DNA of 64,000 bases from Pseudomonadota bacterium (GCA_022360315.1 JAKSDA010000407.1:1-64000), one strand, 5' to 3'. Shown: positions 51,709 to 60,882, counted from the first letter of the stretch. The notes: generated by a model not told the origin, from the sequence alone. A program made the numbers and translations.

Positions 51709-54036
51709 ATGAAAATCAATTTGCTTGCCATAGTTATTCTACGTCTCGCAGTGCTTCCAGGATGTGCCGACAACGAGCACATCGGCGGTGATGACGAGTC
51801 GGCCACCGCCAACCCATTGCAGCTGGGTGCCATGTTCGATTGTGCCCGCGAACAGGTCACGTTCCGGGTCTACTCGGCGCGAGCCACCCGGATTGAGGTC
51901 TATCTGTACGCCCAGCCGTTTGGCGCCGATGAAGTGGCTCATTTCCCGGCAGTTGTCGATCCGGCCACCGATATCTGGTCGGTCACAGTGGCGATGAGCG
52001 ATCTGGCACCCCATGGCATCACCGATCATGTGTATTACGGATATCGCGCCTGGGGGCCCAACTTTGGTTATCACCCCGGCTGGACCAAAGGCTCGATTCT
52101 CGGCTTTACGAGCGACGTCGATAGTCAGGGCAATCGATTTAATCCCAACAAACTACTGCTCGATCCCTACGCCCTCGAGATCAGTCACGACCCGACCAAT
52201 ACCGCCAATACCGACGGAACTGTATTCGCGACCGGTAGCCAGTATCGCGCCATCGACAGCGGGCCTCATGCGCCCAAGGGCATTGTCTTTTCGCCTCGAC
52301 CGGCCGACCTGGGCGTGAAGCCGACCGGTGCCTTCAAGGACGATATTGTCTACGAAGTTCACGTCCGCGGTTTGACCATGAACGATGCCAGCATCCCGCC
52401 CGAGTATCGCGGCACCTACCGGGGCGCGGGCATGAAAGCCGCAGCACTGGCCCAGCTCGGCGTCACGGCAGTGGAGTTCTTGCCGGTCCACGAAACCCTC
52501 AACGATGTGAACGACGCCAACCCGACCGACACGACCGGCGACAATTACTGGGGCTACATGACGATCAACTATTTTGCCCCTGACCGCCGCTACGCCCATG
52601 ACCAGTCTCCGGGCGGTCCGACGAGCGAATTCAAAGAAATGGTCAAGGCGTTTCACGACGTCGGTCTCAAGGTCTATATCGACGTGGTCTACAACCACAC
52701 AGCCGAGGAAGGCCCGCTCTATAGCGACGATGTGCAGACGTACAAATTGATCTCGTACCGCGGCCTGGACAATCCCACGTACTACAGCCTGACCGCCGAT
52801 CGCCAGCGCAACTACGACAACACCGGCGTGGGGGGCAATTTTAATACCTACAATCCAGTCGCGCAAAACCTCATCGTGGATTCGCTCTTGTACTGGCGCG
52901 ATCAGATGGGCGTGGACGGCTACCGCTTTGACCTGGCCTCGGTGCTGGGCAACCGCTGCGAGCACGGCTGTTTTCAGTACGACAAGATGGACCCCCGGAC
53001 CGCGCTCAACCGCATCTGGCGCGATCTCTCACCCAGGCCCGGGCACGGCGGTACCGGTGTTGATCTGATCGCCGAACCGTGGGCCATCGGCGACAATTCA
53101 TACCAGGTCGGCAATTTCCCGTCGGGCTGGATCGAGTGGAATGGCCTGTTTCGCGACACTCTGCGCGCCGACCAGAACCTGATGGGAATCGAATCGATCA
53201 CCCCCGGCCAGCTGGCCACGCGGCTCGCCGGATCGTCGGATCTGTACGGTGACGACGGCCGAAAACCGTGGAATTCGGTCAATTTCATGGTCGCCCACGA
53301 CGGTTTTACTCTGCGCGATCTGTACGCCTGCAATCACAAACAAAATGACCAACCCTGGCCCTACGGCCCGTCCGACGGCGGCGAAGACCACAATCGCAGC
53401 TGGGATCAAGGCGGCGATGCGGCCCAGCAGCGCCGGGCGACACGAAACGGCCTGGCCTTTCTCATGCTCGGCGCCGGTACTCCCATGATCACCGGCGGAG
53501 ACCAGTTCTTGCGCACCCAGTACTGCAACAACAACGCCTATAATCTGGACTCGCACAAAAACTGGCTCGATTACGCGCTCGACTCGGATCAGAGCACGTT
53601 CGCCACCTATGCCGGGCGCCTCATCGCGTTTCGCCGAGATCACCCCGCTCTCCGGCCGGCTGATTTCTACTCCAGCGCCGACCACAACGGCAATGTCATG
53701 GAGCAACTGCGCTGGTTCAAACCCGACGGCAGCGCGATCGACGACGGGTATTTTCAAAATCCCCACATGCACGCTCTGGCCTGGCGCATTGACGGCAGCG
53801 AGTTTGGCGATCCCGCGGCCGCCATCTATGTCGCGTACAACGGCTGGTCCGGCTATGTCGATTTCACCCTGCCATGGCCGGGCTCCGGTCGCACTTGGTA
53901 CCGGGTGACCGATACTTGCAACTGGGCCGAGGGCCCAGACCAGGTCGCCGAGCCGGGCAGCGAGGATTTCATCGGCGGAGAGTGGACCACCTACTCGCTC
54001 TGCGACCGAGGACTTCTCGTGCTCATCGCCCGATGA
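51709..54036 (+). CDS. Isoamylase / glycogen debranching enzyme, lipoprotein
   Basis: The 775-residue GH13 enzyme hydrolyses alpha-1,6 branches of glycogen or starch. After the signal and lipobox (AVLPGC) comes an N-terminal CBM48-like domain (about residues 35-170), then the (beta/alpha)8 domain. The catalytic residues are the nucleophile Asp in GYRFDLAS, the acid Glu in LIAEPWAIG and the third Asp in VAHDGFTL. WNGLFRDTLR and TGGDQFLRTQYCNNN are isoamylase/GlgX features. Size and export resemble secreted isoamylases such as that of Pseudomonas amyloderamosa, unlike cytosolic GlgX. It is anchored outside the inner membrane, so it probably degrades external polysaccharide. The ATG at 51709 is preferred to a TTG three codons upstream. 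Confidence 0.9.
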   Translation: MKINLLAIVILRLAVLPGCADNEHIGGDDESATANPLQLGAMFDCAREQVTFRVYSARATRIEVYLYAQPFGADEVAHFPAVVDPATDIWSVTVAMSDLAPHGITDHVYYGYRAWGPNFGYHPGWTKGSILGFTSDVDSQGNRFNPNKLLLDPYALEISHDPTNTANTDGTVFATGSQYRAIDSGPHAPKGIVFSPRPADLGVKPTGAFKDDIVYEVHVRGLTMNDASIPPEYRGTYRGAGMKAAALAQLGVTAVEFLPVHETLNDVNDANPTDTTGDNYWGYMTINYFAPDRRYAHDQSPGGPTSEFKEMVKAFHDVGLKVYIDVVYNHTAEEGPLYSDDVQTYKLISYRGLDNPTYYSLTADRQRNYDNTGVGGNFNTYNPVAQNLIVDSLLYWRDQMGVDGYRFDLASVLGNRCEHGCFQYDKMDPRTALNRIWRDLSPRPGHGGTGVDLIAEPWAIGDNSYQVGNFPSGWIEWNGLFRDTLRADQNLMGIESITPGQLATRLAGSSDLYGDDGRKPWNSVNFMVAHDGFTLRDLYACNHKQNDQPWPYGPSDGGEDHNRSWDQGGDAAQQRRATRNGLAFLMLGAGTPMITGGDQFLRTQYCNNNAYNLDSHKNWLDYALDSDQSTFATYAGRLIAFRRDHPALRPADFYSSADHNGNVMEQLRWFKPDGSAIDDGYFQNPHMHALAWRIDGSEFGDPAAAIYVAYNGWSGYVDFTLPWPGSGRTWYRVTDTCNWAEGPDQVAEPGSEDFIGGEWTTYSLCDRGLLVLIAR

Positions 54037-54066
54037 CCGGCTGGACGTCCCGGCAGGCAATGCGAA

Positions 54067-54094
54067 GCGCGGCTCATATCGAGCAGAGCCGCGC
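54067..54094 (+). terminator. Hairpin downstream of the isoamylase gene
   Basis: GCGCGGCTC (54067-54075) pairs with GAGCCGCGC (54086-54094) around a 10-base loop, 30 bases after the stop codon. A run of G follows instead of T. Confidence 0.5.
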
Positions 54095-54187
54095 GGGGGG
54101 ATCGGCGGGCTCGTGTCCCGGCTCTGTTACCAGCATTTCATCGTCGAGAAACCGCGTGGAAACAACAATTCGCTACAATTGATCATC

Positions 54188-54346
54188 ATGAGCGAAGAAA
54201 AAGTTGTTCGAGAAAAAGGCGTCGAAGTCATTGCCAAGTCGCTCTACAGAGAGCTGGCGCGGCAGGGGTATGACATGCGCCACGTCGTTGCAGTGGCCAC
54301 TGCGCTCCTCGATGCTGCCATTTCTGCTCATGCCGAGGCCCGATAG
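54188..54346 (+). CDS. Small helical hypothetical protein
   Basis: The 52-residue product begins MSEEKVVREKGVEVIAKSLY and is predicted to be mostly helical (RELARQGYDMRHVVAVATALLD). The ATG at 54188 follows an AT-rich stretch. It sits 31 bases ahead of ruvX and may be cotranscribed. The composition (amphipathic helices, no low-complexity) suggests a real small protein, but no family name is available to me. Confidence 0.55.
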   Translation: MSEEKVVREKGVEVIAKSLYRELARQGYDMRHVVAVATALLDAAISAHAEAR

Positions 54347-54377
54347 CGTCGGTGAAACGCGGTAGTATTGTCAGCCA

Positions 54378-54803
54378 GTGCGCGCCATGGGACTCGACGT
54401 GGGAATGAAGACCATCGGAGTGGCCATCTCTGACGAACTCGGTTTGGCTGCCCATCCGACCACGACGATCTCGCGCCAGGGCATGGCCAGGGATGCCGAC
54501 CAGATCGCTGTCATGGCCCGCGAGCGCGGCGTCACCGACATCGTCATCGGCTTGCCGCTCGAACTTTCAGGCGCGGTTGGCCGGCGCGCCACGCGGGTGC
54601 GAATGTTTGCCGACGCGCTTGGCAAGAGCGTGGGGCCGGGCGTCGCACTCCACGAATGGGATGAACGATTCTCGACAGTTGCCGTGGAACGCATCCTGAT
54701 TCAGGCCGATCTGTCGCGGCGCCAGCGCAAGCGGATCATCGACAAACAGGCCGCTGCGTACATCCTGCAGGGATGGCTCGACGCCCGCCGTCAGGCGCTG
54801 TAA
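54378..54803 (+). CDS. ruvX: Holliday junction resolvase-like nuclease RuvX/YqgF
   Basis: The 141-residue RNase H-fold protein has MGLDVGMKTIGVAISD with its first catalytic aspartate, VIGLPLELSGAVGRRA, the glutamate in HEWDERFSTVAVE and the closing IIDKQAAAYILQGWLD. Family members act in 16S rRNA 5'-end processing (YqgF) and have been proposed as resolvases. The start is the GTG at 54378, giving the usual length. mltG follows 11 bases downstream, a frequent bacterial pairing. Confidence 0.92.
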   Translation: MRAMGLDVGMKTIGVAISDELGLAAHPTTTISRQGMARDADQIAVMARERGVTDIVIGLPLELSGAVGRRATRVRMFADALGKSVGPGVALHEWDERFSTVAVERILIQADLSRRQRKRIIDKQAAAYILQGWLDARRQAL

Positions 54804-54814
54804 GTTCGGGGCCC

Positions 54815-55903
54815 ATGTCCAAGCGGTCATTTCGGATCGCCCTTGTCGTCGTCATATCGAGTCTGCTCTTGGTCGGTGCGATCGCTGCCTATATGGTCGG
54901 CGCAGCGCTCAGCTATCCGACCACCAAGCGCCCGGGCGACGGCCGGGCCATCGCGGTGAACATCGAGCGCGGAATGAACTTTCCGAAAATCGCCCGATTG
55001 CTCGACCGGCAAGGTGTCATCGACAAGCCGTGGTGGTTCCGGCTCTACGCCATGTACCGGGGCGTCACCACGCGGGTCCGAAGCGGTCAGTACACACTGC
55101 GCGACGATATGTCTCCCGAGCAAGTGCTCGACAACCTGCTCGCCGGGGTCGCCGACGTCTCGGCCCGGGTCACCATCCCCGAGGGCCTGAATATGCTCGA
55201 GGTGTTTGCACTCATCGACCAGGCCGGAGTGGCCAGGGCAGGCGACCTCGAGGCCCTGGCCCGCGATGGCGAATTTCTGTCCGGACACGGAATCGACGGT
55301 GACAGCGCCGAGGGGTATCTGTTTCCCGAGACCTACCGCTTTCGCGTCCCGTCGTCGCCAGTCGTCGTGCTCGAGACAATGATCAAACAGCATCGGGTGG
55401 TCTGGGACCGAGTGCGACGCCAACACGGCCAGGCCATTGCCAGGCTGAAAAAGAAGCTCGACTGGTCCGATCGCGATGTTTTGATCATGGCGTCCATTGT
55501 CGAAAAAGAGGCCGTGGTTGCAAACGAACGGCCTCGTATCGCTCAGGTGTTCATCAATCGCCTGGTCTTTCCTTGGTTTAAACCGCACAAGCTCGACACC
55601 GACCCCACCATTCGATACGGCTGCACAGTCCCGCTGCGCAAATCGGCGGCCTGTCAAAAATGGCATCCCAGCCGGCGCCTGCGCCGCGCCCAGCTCGACG
55701 ACCAGGACAACCCGTACAACACCTATCAGCACGAGGGACTGCCGCCCGGCCCGATCTGCAACCCCGGCGAGGCGTCGCTGGTCGCCACGGTCAATCCAGA
55801 CCGCTCCCACTACCTCTACTTCGTATCCAGGAACGACGGAACCCACGTTTTTTCGCGCACCCGCAAACAACACCAGCGCGCAGTGAACAAGTACCAGCGC
55901 TGA
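54815..55903 (+). CDS. mltG: Endolytic transglycosylase MltG
   Basis: The 362-residue inner-membrane enzyme cuts nascent peptidoglycan to end glycan chains. It has a single N-terminal transmembrane helix (about residues 7-29), a LysM-like region (VNIERGMNFPKIARLLD) and the YceG catalytic domain. The essential glutamate lies in MASIVEKEAVV (about residues 225-235). EGYLFPETYRF and YNTYQHEGLPPGPICNPG are family blocks. An insert of about 20 residues (CTVPLRKSAACQKWHPSR) precedes the last block and is not usual in E. coli MltG. Confidence 0.93.
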   Translation: MSKRSFRIALVVVISSLLLVGAIAAYMVGAALSYPTTKRPGDGRAIAVNIERGMNFPKIARLLDRQGVIDKPWWFRLYAMYRGVTTRVRSGQYTLRDDMSPEQVLDNLLAGVADVSARVTIPEGLNMLEVFALIDQAGVARAGDLEALARDGEFLSGHGIDGDSAEGYLFPETYRFRVPSSPVVVLETMIKQHRVVWDRVRRQHGQAIARLKKKLDWSDRDVLIMASIVEKEAVVANERPRIAQVFINRLVFPWFKPHKLDTDPTIRYGCTVPLRKSAACQKWHPSRRLRRAQLDDQDNPYNTYQHEGLPPGPICNPGEASLVATVNPDRSHYLYFVSRNDGTHVFSRTRKQHQRAVNKYQR

Positions 55904-55970
55904 GCAGCCGCACTGCAGCCAGCGCCGATGGATTGCCGGCCCTGGCGACGAGGGATGGTCGAGCTGGGCG

Positions 55971-56372
55971 CTAACTCACCCAATCCATGGCCAGGGCGAC
56001 CAGGTAGAGCACCGTGCGCATCTCGGCCCGCTCGACATTGCTGTTGATGTACTCGCAGACTGACGGCTGGAGACTCTCGAGTCGTTCGGCGACGTCGTCA
56101 CCGGCGACGTGGTCCAGATCCTCGTAGCTCATCTGCGGCACGCTGCGGTTGTTGGCGCGCTGATAACCGAGCGCGATCAAGGCGGCGTGGAATATGGCGT
56201 TGACCACCTGCTCGGCACCGCCCATCTCGTCTGCATGGGCGCTGATGTACTGGGCCGTCGGGTTCTGGCTCTGTACAAAGCCGCCCACCATGACGGCCGA
56301 GTAGTTGGGATCCGACATCTTGGCCGAGGCCTCGGCCACGACCTCGGCGATGACCTCCTTGCGAACTCTCAC
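55971..56372 (-). CDS. Hypothetical protein
   Basis: The 133-residue product starting at the GTG of 56372 reads VRVRKEVIAEVVAEASAK. It is soluble, mainly helical and rich in Ala, Val and Glu (AMDWVS at the end), with FVQSQNPTAQYISAH in the middle. No family was recognised. The GTG overlaps the TGA of a tiny upstream ORF (GTGA), which supports this start; an ATG at 56399 would add 9 residues. It is convergent with mltG. Confidence 0.65.
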   Translation of the reverse strand: MRVRKEVIAEVVAEASAKMSDPNYSAVMVGGFVQSQNPTAQYISAHADEMGGAEQVVNAIFHAALIALGYQRANNRSVPQMSYEDLDHVAGDDVAERLESLQPSVCEYINSNVERAEMRTVLYLVALAMDWVS

Positions 56373-56464
56373 AGCGTGTCCTTTCGCTTGCTGCCGCACA
56401 GCACAAACGCCTCGACAAGCGCGGATGCAATTACGGCTCGCTCGCGCTCCCGTAACTCGTCCAT
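56369..56464 (-). CDS. Tiny ORF overlapping the next gene by four bases
   Basis: The 31-residue frame MDELRERERAVIASALVEAF... ends in TGA that overlaps the GTG of the next gene. The peptide has an amphipathic helix pattern. No Shine-Dalgarno site was found before its ATG. It may be a translated leader or simply chance. Confidence 0.3.
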   Translation of the reverse strand: MDELRERERAVIASALVEAFVLCGSKRKDTL

Positions 56465-56635
56465 GGTCACGATGCTACTGCGTTGCCGCAGCCGGGCCAA
56501 GATGATCCAACCAGACGACTGGCCCGGATTCGGTCTGGGGTAGCCCGACAGGCCAGCCAGCCTCCTCTCGCTCACCCTGTCCTGTCCGCTCACCCTGGAG
56601 AGTGAGTCGCGAAGGTGTCATGGTACGCGTGAACT

Positions 56636-58366
56636 GTGCCGGTTTCGCTCGACAGAGACGTTCGACATTCGCTCACCACAGGGCCGATCGACCGGCCAAC
56701 GCTGGTCGTCGGGATCGCGGTATCTGTCGCGCTACACGCCCTGGCCGGCGGGCTCCTGGCCTCGGCCGCGCCCGAAAACGGCCCGGGCGACGAGTCAGAA
56801 CCCATGGTCCTTTTCGACGTCGACGTGGCCCCGCCCCCGCCCGAGGCCGAAATGCCACCCGACGAAGAGCGCCAGCTCGTGGAAAGGGCGGGCGAGATCG
56901 AGGCCGACCGGCCCGACCAGAGTGCCGAAGAGACTCCACAGCCGGCAAAGGCCGAGACCCTCACAGTCGATTTGCCACCGCCGCCACCCGCGCAGACCGA
57001 GGAAGAGCCCCCGGCGGAGCCGATCATCGCGGATGCGGGTGCATTGCCTGCTGAGACGGTTGTCGATATGCCCGACGCCGGGGTCGATGCCGCGAGCGCT
57101 GTGGTCACTGTCGAGGTGCCCGACGCCAGCCCGCAAGCCATGGCCAATGACGCTGCCAGCAGTCGCGCGGCCGATTCTCTGTCCGATGCCCGACCCGACT
57201 CGGGCGACCTGGCCGACATCGACTGGCTGGCTGTAGCCGAGCTGGCCGACGCCGGGATCCCCGGCCAACCGGCCAGTTCCGACTCGACCGAGCCCTCCAC
57301 CACCGGCTTCAACGCCAACCTGCTGTCCTATTTTCCCGGCGGCGAACTGGTCACTGTGTTGATCCGCTTGGACCGGCTGCGCCAACCACCATGGTCCCGG
57401 CTCACCGAAGCTGTGCTGCGGCCCATGCCCGACTATCGAACCCTGATCGGCAGCCGTGACCTGTCGATCACCCAGCTCTTCGACACCTTGGTCATCTCGT
57501 CGAACCGACCCCGTGCCATAACCGCAACTACCCTGGTCGCCCGTACTAGGATGGTGGGACGCGAACTGCGGGCATTTCTCGATCACCCCGAGTCGCCTGT
57601 GGTTTGGCGAACCGCGCGGGGCGGTCCGCTCGGCCGCACATCGCGATCCCGGCAAGCTGCGCTCGCTGCTGTCGACCCGCGCGTCTTCTTGATGCCGTTT
57701 CCCGGCTGGGTTTTGCTCGGTCATCCCAGGCGCTTTGGCCGCCTGGTCGAGCCGGTCGCCGGCGACATCGACATGGCCATGGCGCGAACCGCCGACTTGC
57801 CGCAGTGGCTCAGGCAAATCTCCTCGATCGAGCGAGAAAGCGGCCAGGACAGCGGTCCAGCCCTGATCCTGACCGTCGCTGGCGCACTCTTTCCCCCCGA
57901 CTACCGGATTCCCTACCTGGGCAAGATCGACACCCCAGAGCAAATCACTCTGGCACTCGAATTGACCCGCGGCGGTTTGTACGCGCGCGGCACATTGATC
58001 TTTCTCAACCCGGCCCGAGCTTCTCGCTTCGTATCAGCAGCAGGCAAGTCAAAGCGTGAGTTTGTCGACACCCGGCTCGGCAAGCTCGCCCTGTCTCGCT
58101 TTCATATCTACAATGCGCTCAGCGGCCTGTCACTCAAACAGAACGGCCGCAAGGTCGGCTTCGCCACATCACTCAGCGTGTCCGATTCTCGCGCCATGCT
58201 CGAGTTTGCCGCGCGCTTTACGCAGGACTACTTCAGCCGGGCACGAGCCCGCGTGCAACCGGTCGAGCAACCGATCGAGCAACCCCTCAATCGACCGCAA
58301 AAAGGCTCGCCGAAATCACCGGCCGGGCCGCCACAGGACAGACCCCGAAGTGACAACCCTCAATGA
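56636..58366 (+). CDS. Envelope protein with N-terminal anchor and acidic proline-rich linker
   Basis: The 576-residue product has one transmembrane segment (about residues 20-45, LVVGIAVSVALHALAGGLLA), followed by an acidic, Pro-rich stretch to about residue 215 (APPPPEAEMPPDEE, DLPPPPPAQTEEEP). This part resembles the periplasm-spanning region of TonB. The C-terminal domain (about 220-550) is globular with strand-helix patterns (YFPGGELVTVLIRLDRL, GWVLLGHPRRFGRLV) and was not recognised; it has no TonB C-terminal fold. A basic Gln/Pro tail ends the protein. The GTG start at 56636 is tentative. Confidence 0.72.
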   Translation: MPVSLDRDVRHSLTTGPIDRPTLVVGIAVSVALHALAGGLLASAAPENGPGDESEPMVLFDVDVAPPPPEAEMPPDEERQLVERAGEIEADRPDQSAEETPQPAKAETLTVDLPPPPPAQTEEEPPAEPIIADAGALPAETVVDMPDAGVDAASAVVTVEVPDASPQAMANDAASSRAADSLSDARPDSGDLADIDWLAVAELADAGIPGQPASSDSTEPSTTGFNANLLSYFPGGELVTVLIRLDRLRQPPWSRLTEAVLRPMPDYRTLIGSRDLSITQLFDTLVISSNRPRAITATTLVARTRMVGRELRAFLDHPESPVVWRTARGGPLGRTSRSRQAALAAVDPRVFLMPFPGWVLLGHPRRFGRLVEPVAGDIDMAMARTADLPQWLRQISSIERESGQDSGPALILTVAGALFPPDYRIPYLGKIDTPEQITLALELTRGGLYARGTLIFLNPARASRFVSAAGKSKREFVDTRLGKLALSRFHIYNALSGLSLKQNGRKVGFATSLSVSDSRAMLEFAARFTQDYFSRARARVQPVEQPIEQPLNRPQKGSPKSPAGPPQDRPRSDNPQ

Positions 58367-58420
58367 CCGAGACGAGGGCCACACGATGATTGCTCTCGGC
58401 TCGTGGGCAGGGCACACTGA

Positions 58421-59542
58421 TTGCGAGTGGGTGTCAAGGTCATCGTCTGTGCAGCTGTGCTGGCCGCGTTTGCCGCGCTCATCGGCTTTGCCTGTGGTTC
58501 TTCGGGTTCTCAGCCCGGCCCGGCCTCTCTGCCGGCCGCCGGCACGTCTGGAGACGATGGCGAGGGCCTTCTCGCCCGCGCCTCGGCTCCAACCTCGAGT
58601 TCGCTCCGACTGTCGAGCGTGGGCGAACCGTCCCGTGGTACAGAATCGGCAACCAGATCGCCGCGATCGGGCGGGGACCGGGATGCCGGTACGCAAGCCA
58701 GTGACGCGGGACATGGTGGCACCTCATACCGCAACTACAAGTTCAACTGGGCCGGGCTTTACCTGAGACGCCTGCGTGCCGCGCGGGGGCGACGCCACGC
58801 CAGAGACTATCGGGCGATGCATCTCAAAGCGGCAGGTGGCATCGCCGGCCGGGTCACCTGGCGCCGTGCCCCAACTGCCGCAGTCGAGCTTCGCACTCGA
58901 GCGGCAGGCTGTCCCACCCGCGTGGCCAACGACACTCTCACCCGCGACGCCAGGGGCAATGTGTCCGGCGCTGTGGTCTACCTCGAGGGAATCGGCAAGG
59001 GCCGCCATGGTCTCCTGCATCCCTCCCTCGGTGTCCTCGATGTTCAGCTGGGCGGAGTATTGCAACAATATCAGTGCCGATTCATCCCTCACGTGCAGAT
59101 CGTCTCGCCGATCGGCGCCATGCTGACCCTGGTTGCCGGCGATGCACCGGTCGGGCAATGGACCGGCATGCTGGAAAGGAGCGTGGCTTTTCGCGCCCGC
59201 CTGTCGAGTGGATCGGTGCGCCGCATCGCCTTGAACCGGGCCGGCTTCATCGAAGTTCGCGACGACCAGACCTCGGCGAGCGCCTGGATTGTGGTGGCCA
59301 GACATCCCTACTACACGCTCACTGACGACAGGGGGCGATTTCGCCTCGACGACGTGCCACCCGGGACCTACAAACTGGTCGTATGGCACCCGCCAGTCGC
59401 GCGCGTGTCTTCGCCACCTGCCAGGGTTTTCACGCCAGCGGCGGTACGCACACGCACTGTCGAGGTGCGGCGGCACAAGACCGCCACGGTCACGATTCGC
59501 CTTCCGGCCATGCGGTCTCAGACCAGGCAGAACGCCCGGTAG
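58421..59542 (+). CDS. Lipoprotein with carboxypeptidase-regulatory-like beta domain
   Basis: The 373-residue product has a signal ending at GFAC (Cys25), so it is probably lipid-anchored. A low-complexity Ser/Gly/Arg stretch runs to about residue 100. The rest is beta-rich: GNVSGAVVYLEGIGKG and YYTLTDDRGRFRLDDVPPGTYKLVVWHPP. The latter is the typical CarboxypepD_reg/SdrD-B-like repeat found in surface proteins. A start at the TTG of 58421 or GTG of 58427 is possible. It overlaps the end of the convergent GST pseudogene by 25 bases. Confidence 0.75.
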   Translation: MRVGVKVIVCAAVLAAFAALIGFACGSSGSQPGPASLPAAGTSGDDGEGLLARASAPTSSSLRLSSVGEPSRGTESATRSPRSGGDRDAGTQASDAGHGGTSYRNYKFNWAGLYLRRLRAARGRRHARDYRAMHLKAAGGIAGRVTWRRAPTAAVELRTRAAGCPTRVANDTLTRDARGNVSGAVVYLEGIGKGRHGLLHPSLGVLDVQLGGVLQQYQCRFIPHVQIVSPIGAMLTLVAGDAPVGQWTGMLERSVAFRARLSSGSVRRIALNRAGFIEVRDDQTSASAWIVVARHPYYTLTDDRGRFRLDDVPPGTYKLVVWHPPVARVSSPPARVFTPAAVRTRTVEVRRHKTATVTIRLPAMRSQTRQNAR

Positions 59543-60138
59543 TTGTCGCGCCTCTCGATGCGGTTGATGAACGCCTTGATCCCCTCCTTGCCCTCGACGG
59601 CGGCGGCGGCTTCTGGAAACCTGGTCACTGTCGCGAGCACCGGCCCCAGGAACAGATCGGCGAGGCTGAGCGACTTGCTGGCGATCCAGTCGCGACCGGC
59701 ATACGCGGCGTCAATGAGCTCGAGATCGCGACCGACATGGTCGAGCCCGGCATTGATGGCGTCGCGGTTGGGGGGTTGGTTGTGCAATGACGGGATGATG
59801 TACTGGAGCGCATAGTTGCGTATCAGATGGTCGTAGACATAGCAGTTGAGCACGCTGACCCACTGCTCCATCACTGCGCGCTCGGTGGCTGTGGCAGGAA
59901 GCAAGCTCGGGCCGTCGAATACCTCATCGATGTAGCGGACAATCGCACTGGTCTCGTAGAGTTGGACGTCGCCGTGTCGCGTGGCTGGCACCTTGCACTA
60001 CGGGTGCAGGCGTCGGTGGTCATCGGAGCCGAGCTCTACTGGACGAAGCTCGTGGTCGACGCCCTTCTCGGCGCAGGCCCAGCGCGCAGTGCGGACGTAG
60101 CTCGACTGCGGGGGGCCGAACAAGATCAACTGGCTCAT
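59518..60138 (-). pseudogene. Glutathione S-transferase gene interrupted by one amber codon
   Basis: The frame from the ATG at 60138 reads MSQLILFGPPQSSYVRTARW, a GST thioredoxin-fold N-terminus, and then ELRPVELGSDDHRRLHP followed by TAG (60000-59998, codon 47). It continues in the same frame with CKVPATRHGDVQLYETSAI and a complete GST helical domain ending at 59518. In relatives this point reads HP(F/Y)GKVPAL, so TAG most simply replaces a TAC or TAT tyrosine codon. Without it the protein would have 206 residues, the normal GST length. Alternatives are a sequencing error or readthrough. A start inside the second part could yield only a truncated protein. Confidence 0.8.
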
Positions 60139-60821
60139 CGGGACCACCACCCCACCCGCTGGGCGCCCCGGGCGGTTGCTTGCGCTGCCCCCGAGGCGCC
60201 CAGTTTGATCCCCCCATTGACCCACGCATCCCGGACCCACAACGCCCTCACCCACGCCCGAACACGCCCTGGCATTTCCGACTCGACGCCCAGCCCCCCA
60301 GTACTGCCCAACCTCACCAACCATCACTACCCATCTGCCAGCGCCGCACCTTCCTTGATAACCAACCCCCGTCCACCCCATTCGAGCCGCCCGTACCCGC
60401 GTGAGCCCTTCCACAACACCCTCCTCGTCCTCCAACCCGGTTAAAACGCGTGAGCAGATACCACCAGAAGCCGTCCGGTCCGCATGGATCGGCCGCGGGC
60501 CTGGCGATGGGACATGGTTGAAACCAGCTCTGCACACAGCGCACCGATTCTGCAGGTTCCGGGCCACACTCTGTTTGGCTGCCAAGTGCCTGATTTGCCG
60601 TTGTGAGGTTTGCGCGTTGCGTCCATGATTCAAGACACTCATCAGCATCCTCCGACCACGATCGTGGACGTTCCCACCTCCGCAGCAGATGGCGTGGTGA
60701 GTATTCCGGGCCCTTGACTCGACTCGATCACACCCGATTCAGTGAGTGATCGCGGACCTGGTGAGGGGACTGTTCTCGCCATCGGCCGGGCCCGGCAACT
60801 CGGCATCGATTTGCACGATGC
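60139..60821. other. Long non-coding stretch with a strongly C-rich strand
   Basis: Between the GST start and the palindrome array no gene is convincing. From about 60145 to 60440 the plus strand is C-rich and G-poor: in 60241-60300 I count 32 C and 10 G. Its complement is correspondingly G-rich with repeated GGTTGG- and GGGTG-like runs. The remainder (60441-60821) has ordinary composition. A minus-strand frame runs through the region but its translation is low-complexity Gly/Val/Arg. Confidence 0.55.
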
Positions 60822-60882
60822 TGTCCGGGTATCCGGACAGTCCGGTGTCCGGATACCGGACAGCTGTCCGGGGGCCCGGACA
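60822..60882. promoter_or_regulatory. Array of three TGTCCGG/CCGGACA palindromes
   Basis: Three palindromes follow each other: TGTCCGGGTATCCGGACA (60822-60839), TGTCCGGATACCGGACA (60846-60862) and TGTCCGGGGGCCCGGACA (60865-60882). The arms are identical while the 3-4 base centres differ, which fits binding sites for a dimeric protein better than one conserved RNA fold. They end 90 bases before the ATG of the small protein gene at 60973. Confidence 0.65.

Noticed and set aside
60441..60660. Possible tRNA or other structured RNA near a GGTTGAAACC segment
   Set aside because: No cloverleaf, T-loop consensus or acceptor stem could be built, and no SRP, RNase P or tmRNA consensus blocks are present.
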